A model generated the notes under the pieces. It was given only the letters and a program-made list of their open reading frames with translations. It was not told where the DNA came from and made no database searches. A program made the translations under genes and the position numbers. DNA of 64,000 bases from Geodermatophilus nigrescens (GTDB lineage Bacteria > Actinomycetota > Actinomycetes > Mycobacteriales > Geodermatophilaceae): the NCBI RefSeq assembly GCF_900129495.1, contig NZ_FQVX01000003.1, positions 620,001-684,000 on the forward strand, given 5' to 3'. Below are positions 25,897-34,473 of this stretch, in pieces (position 1 is the stretch's first letter; the number at the start of each line of letters is the position of its first letter).

Positions 25897-28103
25897 GCGG
25901 CATCCCCGACTTCAGTGGCGTCGAGCTGGGCCGCCCGGCGGCGCCGGCCGGCGCCGACGACTGGGCCAAGGCGTTCGAGGAGGCGACCGGGCGCGGCGTG
26001 GCGGAGGCGAGCTGGGAGACCCCCGAGGGCATCGCCGTCCCGCCGCTGGCCACCCCGGCCGACCTCGCCGGGCTGGACTTCCTCCGCACCTACCCCGGCC
26101 TGCCGCCCTACCTGCGCGGGCCCTACCCGACGATGTACACGACCCAGCCGTGGACGGTCCGCCAGTACGCGGGCTTCTCCACCGCGGCGGAGTCCAACGC
26201 GTTCTACCGCCGCAACCTCGCCGCCGGGCAGAAGGGCCTGTCGGTCGCGTTCGACCTGCCCACCCACCGGGGCTACGACTCCGACCACCCGCGCGTGGTC
26301 GGCGACGTCGGCATGGCCGGGGTGGCGATCGACTCGATCCTGGACATGCGGCAGCTGTTCGACGGCATCCCGCTGGACCGGATGAGCGTCTCGATGACGA
26401 TGAACGGCGCCGTCCTGCCCGTCCTGGCGCTCTACGTCCTCGCCGCCGAGGAGCAGGGGGTGGCGCCGGACCAGCTCACGGGGACCATCCAGAACGACAT
26501 CCTCAAGGAGTTCATGGTCCGCAACACCTACATCTACCCGCCGAAGCCGTCGATGCAGATCATCAGCGACATCTTCGCCTTCACGTCGGCGGAGATGCCC
26601 CGCTTCAACTCGATCTCCATCTCCGGCTACCACATCCAGGAGGCCGGGGCGACGGCCGACCTGGAGCTGGCCTACACCCTCGCCGACGGCGTCGAGTACC
26701 TGAGCGCCGGCAAGGCCGCGGGCCTGGACATCGACGCGTTCGCGCCGCGGTTGAGCTTCTTCTGGGCCATCGGCATGAACTTCTTCATGGAGGTCGCCAA
26801 GCTCCGCGCCGGCCGGCTGCTGTGGGCGCGGCTGGCGAAGGAGGCCGGCGCGCGGAAGGACAAGTCGCTGTCGCTGCGCACCCACTCGCAGACGTCGGGC
26901 TGGTCGCTGACCGCGCAGGACGTCTACAACAACGTCGTCCGCACCTGCCTGGAGGCCATGGCCGCCACCCAGGGGCACACCCAGTCGCTGCACACCAACG
27001 CCCTCGACGAGGCGCTGGCGCTGCCCACCGACTTCTCCGCGCGGATCGCCCGCAACACCCAGCTGCTGCTGCAGCAGGAGTCGGGGACGACGCGGGTCAT
27101 CGACCCGTGGGGCGGCTCGGCGTACGTGGAGAAGCTGACCTACGACCTGGCCCGGCGCGCCTGGGCGCACATCCAGGAGGTCGCCGAGCACGGCGGCATG
27201 GCCCAGGCCATCGACGACGGCATCCCGAAGCTGCGCATCGAGGAGGCCGCCGCCCGCACCCAGGCGCGCATCGACTCCGGCCGGCAGCCGGTCATCGGCG
27301 TCAACAAGTACCGGGTCGAGGCCGACGAGGCGATCGAGGTGCTGCGCGTCGACAACGCCGACGTGCTCGCCCAGCAGAAGGCCAAGCTCGCGGAGCTGCG
27401 CGCCTCCCGGGACGACTCGGCGGTGGCCGACGCGCTGCGCCGGCTCACCGACGCCGCCCGCGCCGCCGCCGAGGGACGACGGGGCCGCGACCTCGGCGAC
27501 AACCTGCTCAAGCTGGCCGTCGACGCCGCGCGGGCCAAGGCGACGGTCGGGGAGATCTCCGACGCGCTCGAGGAGGTCCACGGGCGGCACGCCGGCCAGG
27601 TGCGCACCATCTCCGGTGTGTACCGCGACGAGGCCGGCAGCTCGGGCCCGGTGGAGGAGACCCGCCGGATGACCGGGGCGTTCGCCGACGCCGAGGGGCG
27701 CCGCCCCCGCATCCTGGTCGCCAAGATGGGCCAGGACGGCCACGACCGCGGGCAGAAGGTCATCGCCACCGCGTTCGCCGACCTCGGCTTCGACGTCGAC
27801 GTCGGCCCGCTGTTCCAGACGCCGGAGGAGGTCGCGCGGCAGGCGGTCGAGGCCGACGTGCACGTCGTCGGCGTCTCGTCGCTGGCCGCCGGGCACCTGA
27901 CGCTGGTGCCGGCGCTGCGCGACGCGCTGGCCGAGCTCGGGGCCGACGACGTCCTGGTCGTGGTCGGCGGTGTCATCCCGCCCGACGACGTCCCGCGGCT
28001 GCGGGAGATGGGCGCGGCCGCGGTGTTCCCGCCGGGCACGGTCATCGCCGAGGCGGCGCAGGAGCTGCTGCGGACGCTGTCGCAGCGACTCGGACACGGC
28101 TGA
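25893..28103 (+). CDS. mutB: Methylmalonyl-CoA mutase, large (alpha, catalytic) subunit
   Basis: Adenosylcobalamin-dependent enzyme that interconverts (R)-methylmalonyl-CoA and succinyl-CoA. The 736-residue protein has the substrate barrel ([58 protein letters not shown]). The C-terminal cobalamin domain has the base-off ligand histidine in [10 protein letters not shown] (H617), then GVSSLAAGH and VVVGGVIP. Length is standard. It is coupled to mutA upstream and followed after 74 nt by the chaperone gene meaB. Confidence 0.97.
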   Translation: MSGIPDFSGVELGRPAAPAGADDWAKAFEEATGRGVAEASWETPEGIAVPPLATPADLAGLDFLRTYPGLPPYLRGPYPTMYTTQPWTVRQYAGFSTAAESNAFYRRNLAAGQKGLSVAFDLPTHRGYDSDHPRVVGDVGMAGVAIDSILDMRQLFDGIPLDRMSVSMTMNGAVLPVLALYVLAAEEQGVAPDQLTGTIQNDILKEFMVRNTYIYPPKPSMQIISDIFAFTSAEMPRFNSISISGYHIQEAGATADLELAYTLADGVEYLSAGKAAGLDIDAFAPRLSFFWAIGMNFFMEVAKLRAGRLLWARLAKEAGARKDKSLSLRTHSQTSGWSLTAQDVYNNVVRTCLEAMAATQGHTQSLHTNALDEALALPTDFSARIARNTQLLLQQESGTTRVIDPWGGSAYVEKLTYDLARRAWAHIQEVAEHGGMAQAIDDGIPKLRIEEAAARTQARIDSGRQPVIGVNKYRVEADEAIEVLRVDNADVLAQQKAKLAELRASRDDSAVADALRRLTDAARAAAEGRRGRDLGDNLLKLAVDAARAKATVGEISDALEEVHGRHAGQVRTISGVYRDEAGSSGPVEETRRMTGAFADAEGRRPRILVAKMGQDGHDRGQKVIATAFADLGFDVDVGPLFQTPEEVARQAVEADVHVVGVSSLAAGHLTLVPALRDALAELGADDVLVVVGGVIPPDDVPRLREMGAAAVFPPGTVIAEAAQELLRTLSQRLGHG

Positions 28104-28115
28104 GCGGACGGGGGA

Positions 28116-28178
28116 GTGAGCATCGCAGCGAGCGCCAGCGAGCGAGGAGCGGAGCGACCCGCGGGAGCGAACGACTAG
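28116..28178 (+). repeat. AGCGA-rich low-complexity element, possible 20-codon mini-ORF
   Basis: The mutB-meaB gap is filled by repeats of AGCGA/AGCGG (GCAGCGAGCG, CAGCGAGCGA, GGAGCGGAGCGA, GGGAGCGA). This kind of element recurs, as I recall, between actinobacterial genes. It can be read as a 20-codon frame (GTG 28116, encoding a SERGAERPAGAND-type end) whose TAG shares one base with the meaB GTG (TAGTG). No good ribosome site precedes that frame, so the repeat reading is preferred. Confidence 0.45.
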
Positions 28179-29170
28179 TGGCGCCGGCACCCGACGTCCC
28201 CGCGCTGGTCAAGGGGGTGCTCGGCGGCGACCGCCGGTCGCTGGCGCGGGCGATCACGCTGGTCGAGTCGCGCCGCGCCGACCACCGCGAGCGGGCGCAG
28301 GAGCTGCTGGTCGAGCTGCTGCCGCACGCCGGCAAGGCGCGGCGGGTGGGCATCTCCGGGGTGCCGGGGGTGGGGAAGTCGACGTTCATCGACCAGCTCG
28401 GCGTCGACCTCACCGCGGCCGGCTCCCGGGTGGCGGTGCTGGCGGTCGACCCGTCGTCGGCGCGGTCGGGCGGGTCGATCCTCGGCGACAAGACCCGCAT
28501 GGCCCGCCTCGCCGTCGACCGCAACGCCTTCATCCGGCCCGCGCCGACCGCCGGGACGCTCGGCGGGGTCGCGCAGGCGACGCGGGAGTCGATGGTCGTC
28601 GTCGAGGCGGCCGGCTACGACGTCGTGCTGGTGGAGACCGTCGGCGTCGGGCAGTCCGAGGTCACCGTCGCGGAGATGGTCGACTCGTTCCTCTTCCTCA
28701 CGCTGGCCCGCACCGGCGACCAGCTGCAGGGCATCAAGCGCGGCATCCTGGAGATCGCCGACGTCATCGCGGTGAACAAGGCCGACGGGCCCGCCGCCGG
28801 CGACGCCCGGAAGGCCGCCCGCGAGCTGGCCGGGGCGATCCGGATGCTGCGCGGGCACTCCGAGTGGGACGTGCCGGTGCTGACCTGCGCCGGGCTGACC
28901 GGCGAGGGGCTCGCCGAGGTGTGGGCGAAGCTGGTCGAGCACCAGGACCGCGCGAAGGCATCGGGTGCCTTCGACGAGCGGCGCCGGGCGCAGCAGGTGC
29001 GCTGGACCTGGCAGATGGTGCGCGACGGGCTGGAGCACCGGCTGCGCGCGCACCCGGCGGTGCGGGCGCAGACACCGGGGCTGGAGGAGGCGGTGCTGGC
29101 CGGCGAGCTCACCCCCGCACTGGCCGCACGCCGGCTCCTGGAGACCTTCCTCGGCGATCCGGACGCCTGA
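28178..29170 (+). CDS. meaB: Methylmalonyl-CoA mutase chaperone GTPase
   Basis: G3E-type P-loop GTPase that gates cofactor loading and protects MutB. The 330-residue protein has Walker A GVPGVGKST (61-69), LAVDPSSARSGGSILGDKTRM, VVEAAGYDVVLVETVGVGQSE and the guanine motif NKAD. The C-terminal helical dimerisation part (RRRAQQVRWTWQMV) is present. GTG 28178 has GGGAG about 10 nt upstream and overlaps a TAG in the preceding AGCGA-rich element. Last gene of the mutA-mutB-meaB cluster. Confidence 0.95.
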   Translation: MAPAPDVPALVKGVLGGDRRSLARAITLVESRRADHRERAQELLVELLPHAGKARRVGISGVPGVGKSTFIDQLGVDLTAAGSRVAVLAVDPSSARSGGSILGDKTRMARLAVDRNAFIRPAPTAGTLGGVAQATRESMVVVEAAGYDVVLVETVGVGQSEVTVAEMVDSFLFLTLARTGDQLQGIKRGILEIADVIAVNKADGPAAGDARKAARELAGAIRMLRGHSEWDVPVLTCAGLTGEGLAEVWAKLVEHQDRAKASGAFDERRRAQQVRWTWQMVRDGLEHRLRAHPAVRAQTPGLEEAVLAGELTPALAARRLLETFLGDPDA

Positions 29171-29285
29171 CCGGCCCCACGTCCGGGCCGCCCTGCGGAC
29201 CGTCCTCTCCGGACCCGTCCGTCACACCCGGCGCGCGCGTGACCGGGTGCGGGCGGGTCGCCCAGGCGCCGCCCGCCCGCGCCCC

Positions 29286-29291
29286 TAGCGT
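29286..29291 (+). promoter_or_regulatory. -10 box upstream of the acyltransferase gene
   Basis: TAGCGT, 41 nt before GTG 29333. This spacing gives a leader of about 35 nt containing the purine-rich ACGGGGGAGA ribosome site, unlike the leaderless genes nearby. Confidence 0.4.
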
Positions 29292-29332
29292 CGCCGTCGG
29301 CCGGGGAGTCCCCGGCCGGGACGGGGGAGACG

Positions 29333-30586
29333 GTGCGTTCGGTGGGCAACGCGGGACCGGCGGCCGACGGCGGCCGGCTGCGGGCGCTCGACGGGCTGCG
29401 GTTCGTGGCGGCCGCCGCGGTCGTGGCCTTCCACTTCACCGGACGGGACAACCCGGGGTGGGGCGGCAGCGTCCGCGAGGTCTTCCCGACGCTGAGCCGG
29501 CTGACCGTCTACGGCGGCTTCGGCCCCTACCTGTTCTTCATGATCAGCGGCTTCGTCGTGCTGATGAGCGCCTGGGGCCGGTCGGTCCCCTCGTTCGTCG
29601 CCTCCCGCGTGGGGCGCCTGTACCCGGCCTACTGGGTCGCGGTCGTGCTCACGGCGCTGGTGCTGTGGGTGGCCCCGGTCGTGCCCAAGTGGCAGGAGCT
29701 GGGCCTCCCGGGCATCGCGCTCAACCTCACGATGGTGCAGTCGGCGTTCGGCGTCGGCCACGTCGACGGCGTCTTCTGGACGCTGTGGGTGGAGCTGAAG
29801 TTCTACGTCCTGCTCGCGCTGCTGGGCCTCGCCGGGATCACCCGCGCCCGGCTGCTGCTGCTGTGCCTGCTGTGGCCGGTCCTCGGCGCGATGGCCGCCC
29901 AGTCGGGCAGCACGCTCGTCGCCGCGCTGCTCGAGCCGACCTACGCCCCGTTCTTCTGCATCGGGATGCTGCTGTTCCTCGTCCGCCGCTACGGCCTCGA
30001 CCTGCCGACCGGCCTGCTCCTGGGGCTCAACGTGCTCGGCGCGCTGTGGGTCTGCCGGGCGCACTACGTCCCGTGGTCGGTGGCGGTCGCCGGGGCGGGC
30101 GTCTCGATGCGGGCGCTCACCGTGCTGCTGTTCCTGTGCATCGGCGCGCTCGTGGCCGCCACGCTGACCCCGCTCGCCCGGCTCGACTGGCGGTGGCTCA
30201 CGACGGCCGGCGCGCTGACCTACCCGCTCTACCTGGTGCACGAGGTGCCCGGCTGGGCGCTCATCCAGCAGCTCGCGCCGGTCCTGCCCGCGTACGTCGT
30301 GCTCGCCGTCGTCACGGCCGCGGCGCTCGTGGTGGCCTGGGGCGTGCACCGGCTGGTCGAGCGCCCACTGGGCCCGCGGCTGCGCCGCGCCGTCGAGCGC
30401 GACCTCGCCCGGCTGGCCGACCGCGCGCCCGCGACCGCCGGTGCTCCCACCGCGGCCGCACCGGCCCGGCCGCGGCCCACCGAGCTGCCGCCCGTGCCGC
30501 CGGCGCCCCGCTGCGCGTCGTCGGCCGGGCACGCGTCGTCGGCCGGGCGCGGCGCCGTGCGGGGGGCGCGCGTCCCGACCGCCTGA
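29333..30586 (+). CDS. Membrane acyltransferase, acyltransferase-3 family
   Basis: Integral membrane O-acyltransferase (OafA/YrhL-like) of 417 residues, expected to acetylate an envelope glycan or other extracytoplasmic acceptor. It opens with LRALDGLRFVAAAAVVAFHF, containing the family histidine and the R-x-LDGLR motif, followed by about ten hydrophobic segments; FMISGFVVL and FWTLWVELKFYV are family landmarks. The last ~60 residues are a cytoplasmic Pro/Ala-rich tail. GGGGGAGA precedes GTG 29333. It converges on the GGCT-like gene with only 15 nt between the two stop codons. Acceptor unknown. Confidence 0.88.
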   Translation: MRSVGNAGPAADGGRLRALDGLRFVAAAAVVAFHFTGRDNPGWGGSVREVFPTLSRLTVYGGFGPYLFFMISGFVVLMSAWGRSVPSFVASRVGRLYPAYWVAVVLTALVLWVAPVVPKWQELGLPGIALNLTMVQSAFGVGHVDGVFWTLWVELKFYVLLALLGLAGITRARLLLLCLLWPVLGAMAAQSGSTLVAALLEPTYAPFFCIGMLLFLVRRYGLDLPTGLLLGLNVLGALWVCRAHYVPWSVAVAGAGVSMRALTVLLFLCIGALVAATLTPLARLDWRWLTTAGALTYPLYLVHEVPGWALIQQLAPVLPAYVVLAVVTAAALVVAWGVHRLVERPLGPRLRRAVERDLARLADRAPATAGAPTAAAPARPRPTELPPVPPAPRCASSAGHASSAGRGAVRGARVPTA

Positions 30587-30601
30587 CCCGGACGGGGAGG
30601 G

Positions 30602-31060
30602 TCAGAACGCGGAGCGGCACTCCCGGGCGCGGAGCTCGGCGAGGTAGTCGGCCGGGGCGCCCGCGGCCTCGGCGGCGTCGGCGATCGCGCCCAGGTGCCG
30701 GGCCGAGGGCAGCCCGCCCTCGAAGGCGTCCAGCGCGTAGACGTAGGCGACGACGTCGCCGCCCAGGGTGTGCACCCGCAGGTTCAGCTTGCGGTAGAGG
30801 CCGCGGTCGGCGCCCTCCCACGCGTCGAGCTCGCGCTCGTCGGCGGGGGTGAGGTCGTAGAGCGCGACGAAGACGCCGGGCGCCTCGCGGTCCTCGGCGG
30901 GGACGAGGGTGGCCAGGGCGCCCTCCCAGCCGTACTCCTCGCCGCCGAAGGCCAGCCGCCAGCCGCGGATCCACCCGGTGCCGACGTGGGGGGAGGACGG
31001 GCAGCGGCGCAGCATCTGCTCGGGGTCCATGTTGGACCCGTACGCGGCATAGAGACCCAT
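30602..31060 (-). CDS. Gamma-glutamylcyclotransferase-like protein
   Basis: Small cytoplasmic protein of 152 residues with the GGCT fold. It begins with the phosphate-binding-like YAAYGSNMDPEQM, typical of the AIG2/GGCT family, and has LYDLTPADERELDAWEG with a candidate catalytic glutamate. Such proteins release 5-oxoproline from gamma-glutamyl compounds or have unknown substrates. A TAGGCT box ends 9 nt before the ATG. It faces lpdA; from memory a similar small gene sits next to lpdA in mycobacteria. Confidence 0.85.
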   Translation of the reverse strand: MGLYAAYGSNMDPEQMLRRCPSSPHVGTGWIRGWRLAFGGEEYGWEGALATLVPAEDREAPGVFVALYDLTPADERELDAWEGADRGLYRKLNLRVHTLGGDVVAYVYALDAFEGGLPSARHLGAIADAAEAAGAPADYLAELRARECRSAF

Positions 31061-31069
31061 CGCCGCCCG

Positions 31070-31075
31070 AGCCTA
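31070..31075 (-). promoter_or_regulatory. -10 box of the GGCT-like gene
   Basis: Minus-strand TAGGCT, 9 nt before the ATG at 31060, so at most a leader of one or two bases is expected. Confidence 0.4.
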
Positions 31076-31175
31076 CGGGCGGTGTGGCCAGTCCGACCGG
31101 GGAGGCGGCCGACACGGACGGCCCCGGCTGGGAGGATGGGGTCGCACTGCCCGCTTCCGACGCAGGAGATCCCGC

Positions 31176-32582
31176 ATGACCCGCATCGTCATCATCGGCG
31201 GCGGCCCGGCCGGCTACGAGGCCGCGCTGGTGGCCGCCTCGCTCGGCGCGCAGGTCACCGTCGTCGAACGCGACGGCCTCGGCGGGGCCAGCGTGCTCAC
31301 CGACTGCGTGCCGTCGAAGACGCTGATCGCCGCCGCCGGCACGATGACGTCGGTCCGCGAGGCGTCGGTCCTGGGCCTGCGGGGCAGCGACCTGGCCACC
31401 GTCGGTCTCGACCTCGCCGCCGTCAACGCCCGCGTGAAGGGCCTGGCCGTCGCGCAGTCCGCCGACATCCACGCCCGCCTCGAGGGCGAGGGCGTGCGCC
31501 TGGTCTCCGGGCAGGGCCGGCTGGCCGACGAGGCCCGCGGCCTGATCGAGCACCGCGTCGAGGTCGTCGGCGCCGACGGTTCGGTGCGCGAGACCCTGGA
31601 GTGCGACGTCGTCCTCATCGCCACCGGCGCCGACCCGCGCGTGCTGCCCGGCAGCGAGCCCGACGGCGAGCGGATCCTCGACTGGCGCCAGCTCTACGAC
31701 CTCCCCGAGCTGCCCGAGCACCTCGTCGTCGTCGGCTCCGGCGTCACCGGCGCGGAGTTCGCCTCGGGCTACCTCGAGGCGGGCGTGCCGGTCACCCTCG
31801 TCTCCTCCCGCGACCAGGTGCTGCCCGGCGAGGACGCCGACGCCGCCGACGTCATCGCCGAGGTGTTCGAGGCCCGCGGCGGGCAGATCGCCCGGCGCGG
31901 CCGGGCGGCGAGCGTCACCCGCACCGAGAAGGGCGTGCTCGTGGAGCTCACCGACGGGCGCACCGTCGAGGGCTCGCACGCGCTGATGACCGTCGGGACG
32001 GTGCCCAACACCGCCGGGGTCAACCTGGAGGCGTGCGGCGTCGAGCTGCGCGAGTCCGGCCACGTCGTCGTCGACCGGGTGTCGCGCACCAACGTGCCCG
32101 GCATCTACGCCGCCGGCGACGTCACCGGCGTCTTCCAGCTCGCCAGCGTCGCGGCCATGCAGGGCCGCATCGCCATGTGGCACGCGCTCGGCGAGGCGGT
32201 GCAGCCGATCCGCCTCAAGACCGTGTCGGCCAACGTCTTCACCCACCCGGAGATCGCCACCGTCGGCGTCCAGGAGAAGACGCTGCCCGAGGGCCACGAC
32301 CTCGACGTCGTGCGCCTGCCGCTGGCCACCAACGCGCGCGCCAAGATGAGCGACCTGCACGCCGGGTTCGTGAAGCTGTTCGCCCGCAAGGCCACCGGCG
32401 TCGTCGTCGGCGGCGTGGTCGTGTCGCCCGGCGCCAGCGAGCTGGTCCTGCCGATCGCGCTCGCCGTCACCAAGGGCCTGACCGTCAGCGACCTGGCGCA
32501 GACCTTCGCCATCTACCCGTCGCTGTCGGGCTCGATCACCGAGGCCGGCCGGCGGCTCATGGGGGCCGACGCGCTGGCGTGA
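31176..32582 (+). CDS. lpdA: NAD(P)H-quinone dehydrogenase, LpdA type
   Basis: Flavoprotein of the disulfide-reductase fold, 468 residues, but not a lipoamide dehydrogenase. The FAD motif GGGPAG is at 8-13. The redox pair normally written CxxxxC is S39...C44 (GGASVLTDCVPSK), and the usual C-terminal His of HxHPT is replaced (FAIYPSLSGSITE). The second dinucleotide motif VVGSGVTGAEFA is intact. These losses match the mycobacterial LpdA group, which reduces quinones. ATG 31176 has GCAGGAGA about 8 nt upstream. It is divergent from the GGCT-like gene. Confidence 0.92.
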   Translation: MTRIVIIGGGPAGYEAALVAASLGAQVTVVERDGLGGASVLTDCVPSKTLIAAAGTMTSVREASVLGLRGSDLATVGLDLAAVNARVKGLAVAQSADIHARLEGEGVRLVSGQGRLADEARGLIEHRVEVVGADGSVRETLECDVVLIATGADPRVLPGSEPDGERILDWRQLYDLPELPEHLVVVGSGVTGAEFASGYLEAGVPVTLVSSRDQVLPGEDADAADVIAEVFEARGGQIARRGRAASVTRTEKGVLVELTDGRTVEGSHALMTVGTVPNTAGVNLEACGVELRESGHVVVDRVSRTNVPGIYAAGDVTGVFQLASVAAMQGRIAMWHALGEAVQPIRLKTVSANVFTHPEIATVGVQEKTLPEGHDLDVVRLPLATNARAKMSDLHAGFVKLFARKATGVVVGGVVVSPGASELVLPIALAVTKGLTVSDLAQTFAIYPSLSGSITEAGRRLMGADALA

Positions 32583-32634
32583 CCGGTGTGACGCCCGGGG
32601 CTCGCGGGGCGGGGCGTCCGGGACCGGTGTGACG
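32581..32634 (+). repeat. 13-bp direct repeat flanking a weak hairpin after lpdA
   Basis: GACCGGTGTGACG occurs at 32581-32593 (overlapping the lpdA stop) and again at 32622-32634. Between them GACGCCC/GGGCGTC (32590-32596/32612-32618) could form a 7-bp stem. Could be a weak terminator or a duplicated regulator site; nothing decides between these. Confidence 0.4.
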
Positions 32635-32674
32635 GACGGGTCCCCGATGGTGCGGCTGGGACGCCGGACCGCCG

Positions 32675-34375
32675 ATGCCGGGAGGGATGCACGCCTCCCG
32701 AGCACTGCGGACCCTGGCCCTCGCCGGCATGGCGGTCGCCGTCTGCGCCGGCCCCGCCGCCGTCGCGCGGGCCGACGCCGGGACCACCGTGGTCGGCGAG
32801 CTGGTGCAGGCGTGGCCGGAGACGTCGCTGGAGGGCCAGCACGCGGGGGAGTCGCACGAGCAGCCGCTGACCTTCGTCGAGGGCGCCGACGGCACATCGG
32901 TCCGGATCCCGACCGAGGCCGCCGCGGGCCTCGACGTGGGCGCGACGGTCGAGGTGACCGTCGGCGGCACCACCGACGACGAGGCCGGCGAGTCCGGCTA
33001 CGCGCCGGCCCGCGAGGTCCTCGGCACCGAGGTCCTGCGGGCGCCCCGGCCGGCCGCCACCGTGCCGGCCGGCTCGGTCACCAACCAGGTCACCGTCGTC
33101 CTGGTCGCTCCCGCGGGCGGCACCCCCGACGGCACCGCGCTCGCCGACGTCGTCGACACCGTGAACACCGGCGTCGCGTCGTTCTGGGCGGAGCAGACCG
33201 GCGGCGCGGTGAGCGTCGGCGTCACCGCCGCGCACGACTGGATGACCACCGCCGCCGGCTGCGCCGACCCGACGGCGCTGTGGGACGAGGCCGCCGCCCG
33301 CGTCGGGTTCGTCCCCGGCCCCGGGAAGCACCTGCTGCTCTACGTCACCAGCCGGCCGCAGGACCTGCCCGGCTGCTCCTACGCGCTGGGCCAGGTCGGC
33401 ACCGGGACGACGTCGGGCGGGCGGCTCTACGTCCGCGACGACCTCGCCTCGCTCGTCGCCCACGAGCTCGGCCACAACTTCGGCCTCGGCCACTCCAGCG
33501 GCCTGCAGTGCGACGGCGCGGTGGAGGCGGCCGGGACCGGCGCCTGCCGCACCGCCGCCTACCGCGACTTCTACGACGTCATGGGCGTCTCCTGGGACCG
33601 CGTCGGCAGCCTCACCGCCGCCCAGGCCCAGCGCCTCGGCGTGCTGCCCGCCGCGGCCACCCTGACCGCGGGCACCGGCACGACGACGGCCGCGCTCGCC
33701 CCGCTCGGCGCCGGCGCCGGCACCCGCGTGCTGCGCATGCCCACCGCCGCCGGTCCGGACTACTGGCTGGAGTACCGCACCGCCACCGGCCGGGACGAGT
33801 GGCTGGCCACCGACAACCGCTACCGGCTCGACAGCGGCGTGCTGCTGCACCGCTCCGGCGCGCTGCCCGACACCTCGCTGCTGCTCGACGGCAGCCCCTC
33901 GGCCGCCGCCGGCTGGGAGGCCGACCTGCAGACGGCGCTGCGCCCGGGCGTGCCCGTCGTCGTCGCCGGCGGGGAGCTCACCGTCACCGTCGACGCGGTC
34001 ACCCCGGCCGGCGCGACCGTCACCGTCGTCCGCACCCCCGGGGCCGCCGCGGTCCCGCCGCCCGCGCCCGCCCCGGCGCCGTCGGTCCTGCCCGGCAGCG
34101 GCACCGCGGCGTCGGCCCCGGCCGCCGCCGCGACCGCCCCGTCCGCCGTCGCCCCCGTCCCGGCCGAGGTCCCCGCCGCGGCCCCGGCCGCCCCGGCGGA
34201 GGGCCCGGCGGGAGCCCCCGACGTGACCGCCGCCGCCCCGGTCGAGGCCGCCGCCACCGAGCCGGCCGGCTCCTCCTGGACCACCCCGGCGCTCGCCGCC
34301 GGCGCGCTGGCGGGCCTCGGCGGCACGGCGCTGGCCACCCGGCGGGTGCTGCCCCGCCTGCGCGCCCGCGGCTGA
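32675..34375 (+). CDS. Secreted, tail-anchored metzincin-type zinc metalloprotease
   Basis: Exported protease of 566 residues. A signal peptide (RALRTLALAGMAVAVCAG, cleavage near ARA) is followed by a beta-rich domain of ~100 residues, then the catalytic domain with HELGHNFGLGH at 263-273 and the Met-turn DFYDVMG. This matches the metzincin motif HExxHxxGxxH and looks closest to gametolysin (M11)-like enzymes. After residue ~455 comes a Pro/Ala-rich stalk, then a membrane span (TPALAAGALAGLGGTALA) and a short basic tail, so the protease should stay on the cell surface. ATG 32687 is an alternative start. The paralogue with LGFP repeats is immediately downstream. Confidence 0.85.
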   Translation: MPGGMHASRALRTLALAGMAVAVCAGPAAVARADAGTTVVGELVQAWPETSLEGQHAGESHEQPLTFVEGADGTSVRIPTEAAAGLDVGATVEVTVGGTTDDEAGESGYAPAREVLGTEVLRAPRPAATVPAGSVTNQVTVVLVAPAGGTPDGTALADVVDTVNTGVASFWAEQTGGAVSVGVTAAHDWMTTAAGCADPTALWDEAAARVGFVPGPGKHLLLYVTSRPQDLPGCSYALGQVGTGTTSGGRLYVRDDLASLVAHELGHNFGLGHSSGLQCDGAVEAAGTGACRTAAYRDFYDVMGVSWDRVGSLTAAQAQRLGVLPAAATLTAGTGTTTAALAPLGAGAGTRVLRMPTAAGPDYWLEYRTATGRDEWLATDNRYRLDSGVLLHRSGALPDTSLLLDGSPSAAAGWEADLQTALRPGVPVVVAGGELTVTVDAVTPAGATVTVVRTPGAAAVPPPAPAPAPSVLPGSGTAASAPAAAATAPSAVAPVPAEVPAAAPAAPAEGPAGAPDVTAAAPVEAAATEPAGSSWTTPALAAGALAGLGGTALATRRVLPRLRARG

Positions 34376-34473
34376 CCGCGCCCTCCCCCCGCGGAGGGGT
34401 CCAGTCCGGGGCCCGACACGCCGATGAAGAGGCGGGGAGGGCCGACCCGCGGCCTCCCGACCTGGAGAGACAC

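Noticed and set aside
34081-34372. LPxTG sortase signal in the first metalloprotease (LPGSG)
   Set aside because: The motif lies about 60 residues before the membrane span instead of directly in front of it, so a simple tail anchor is the better reading.
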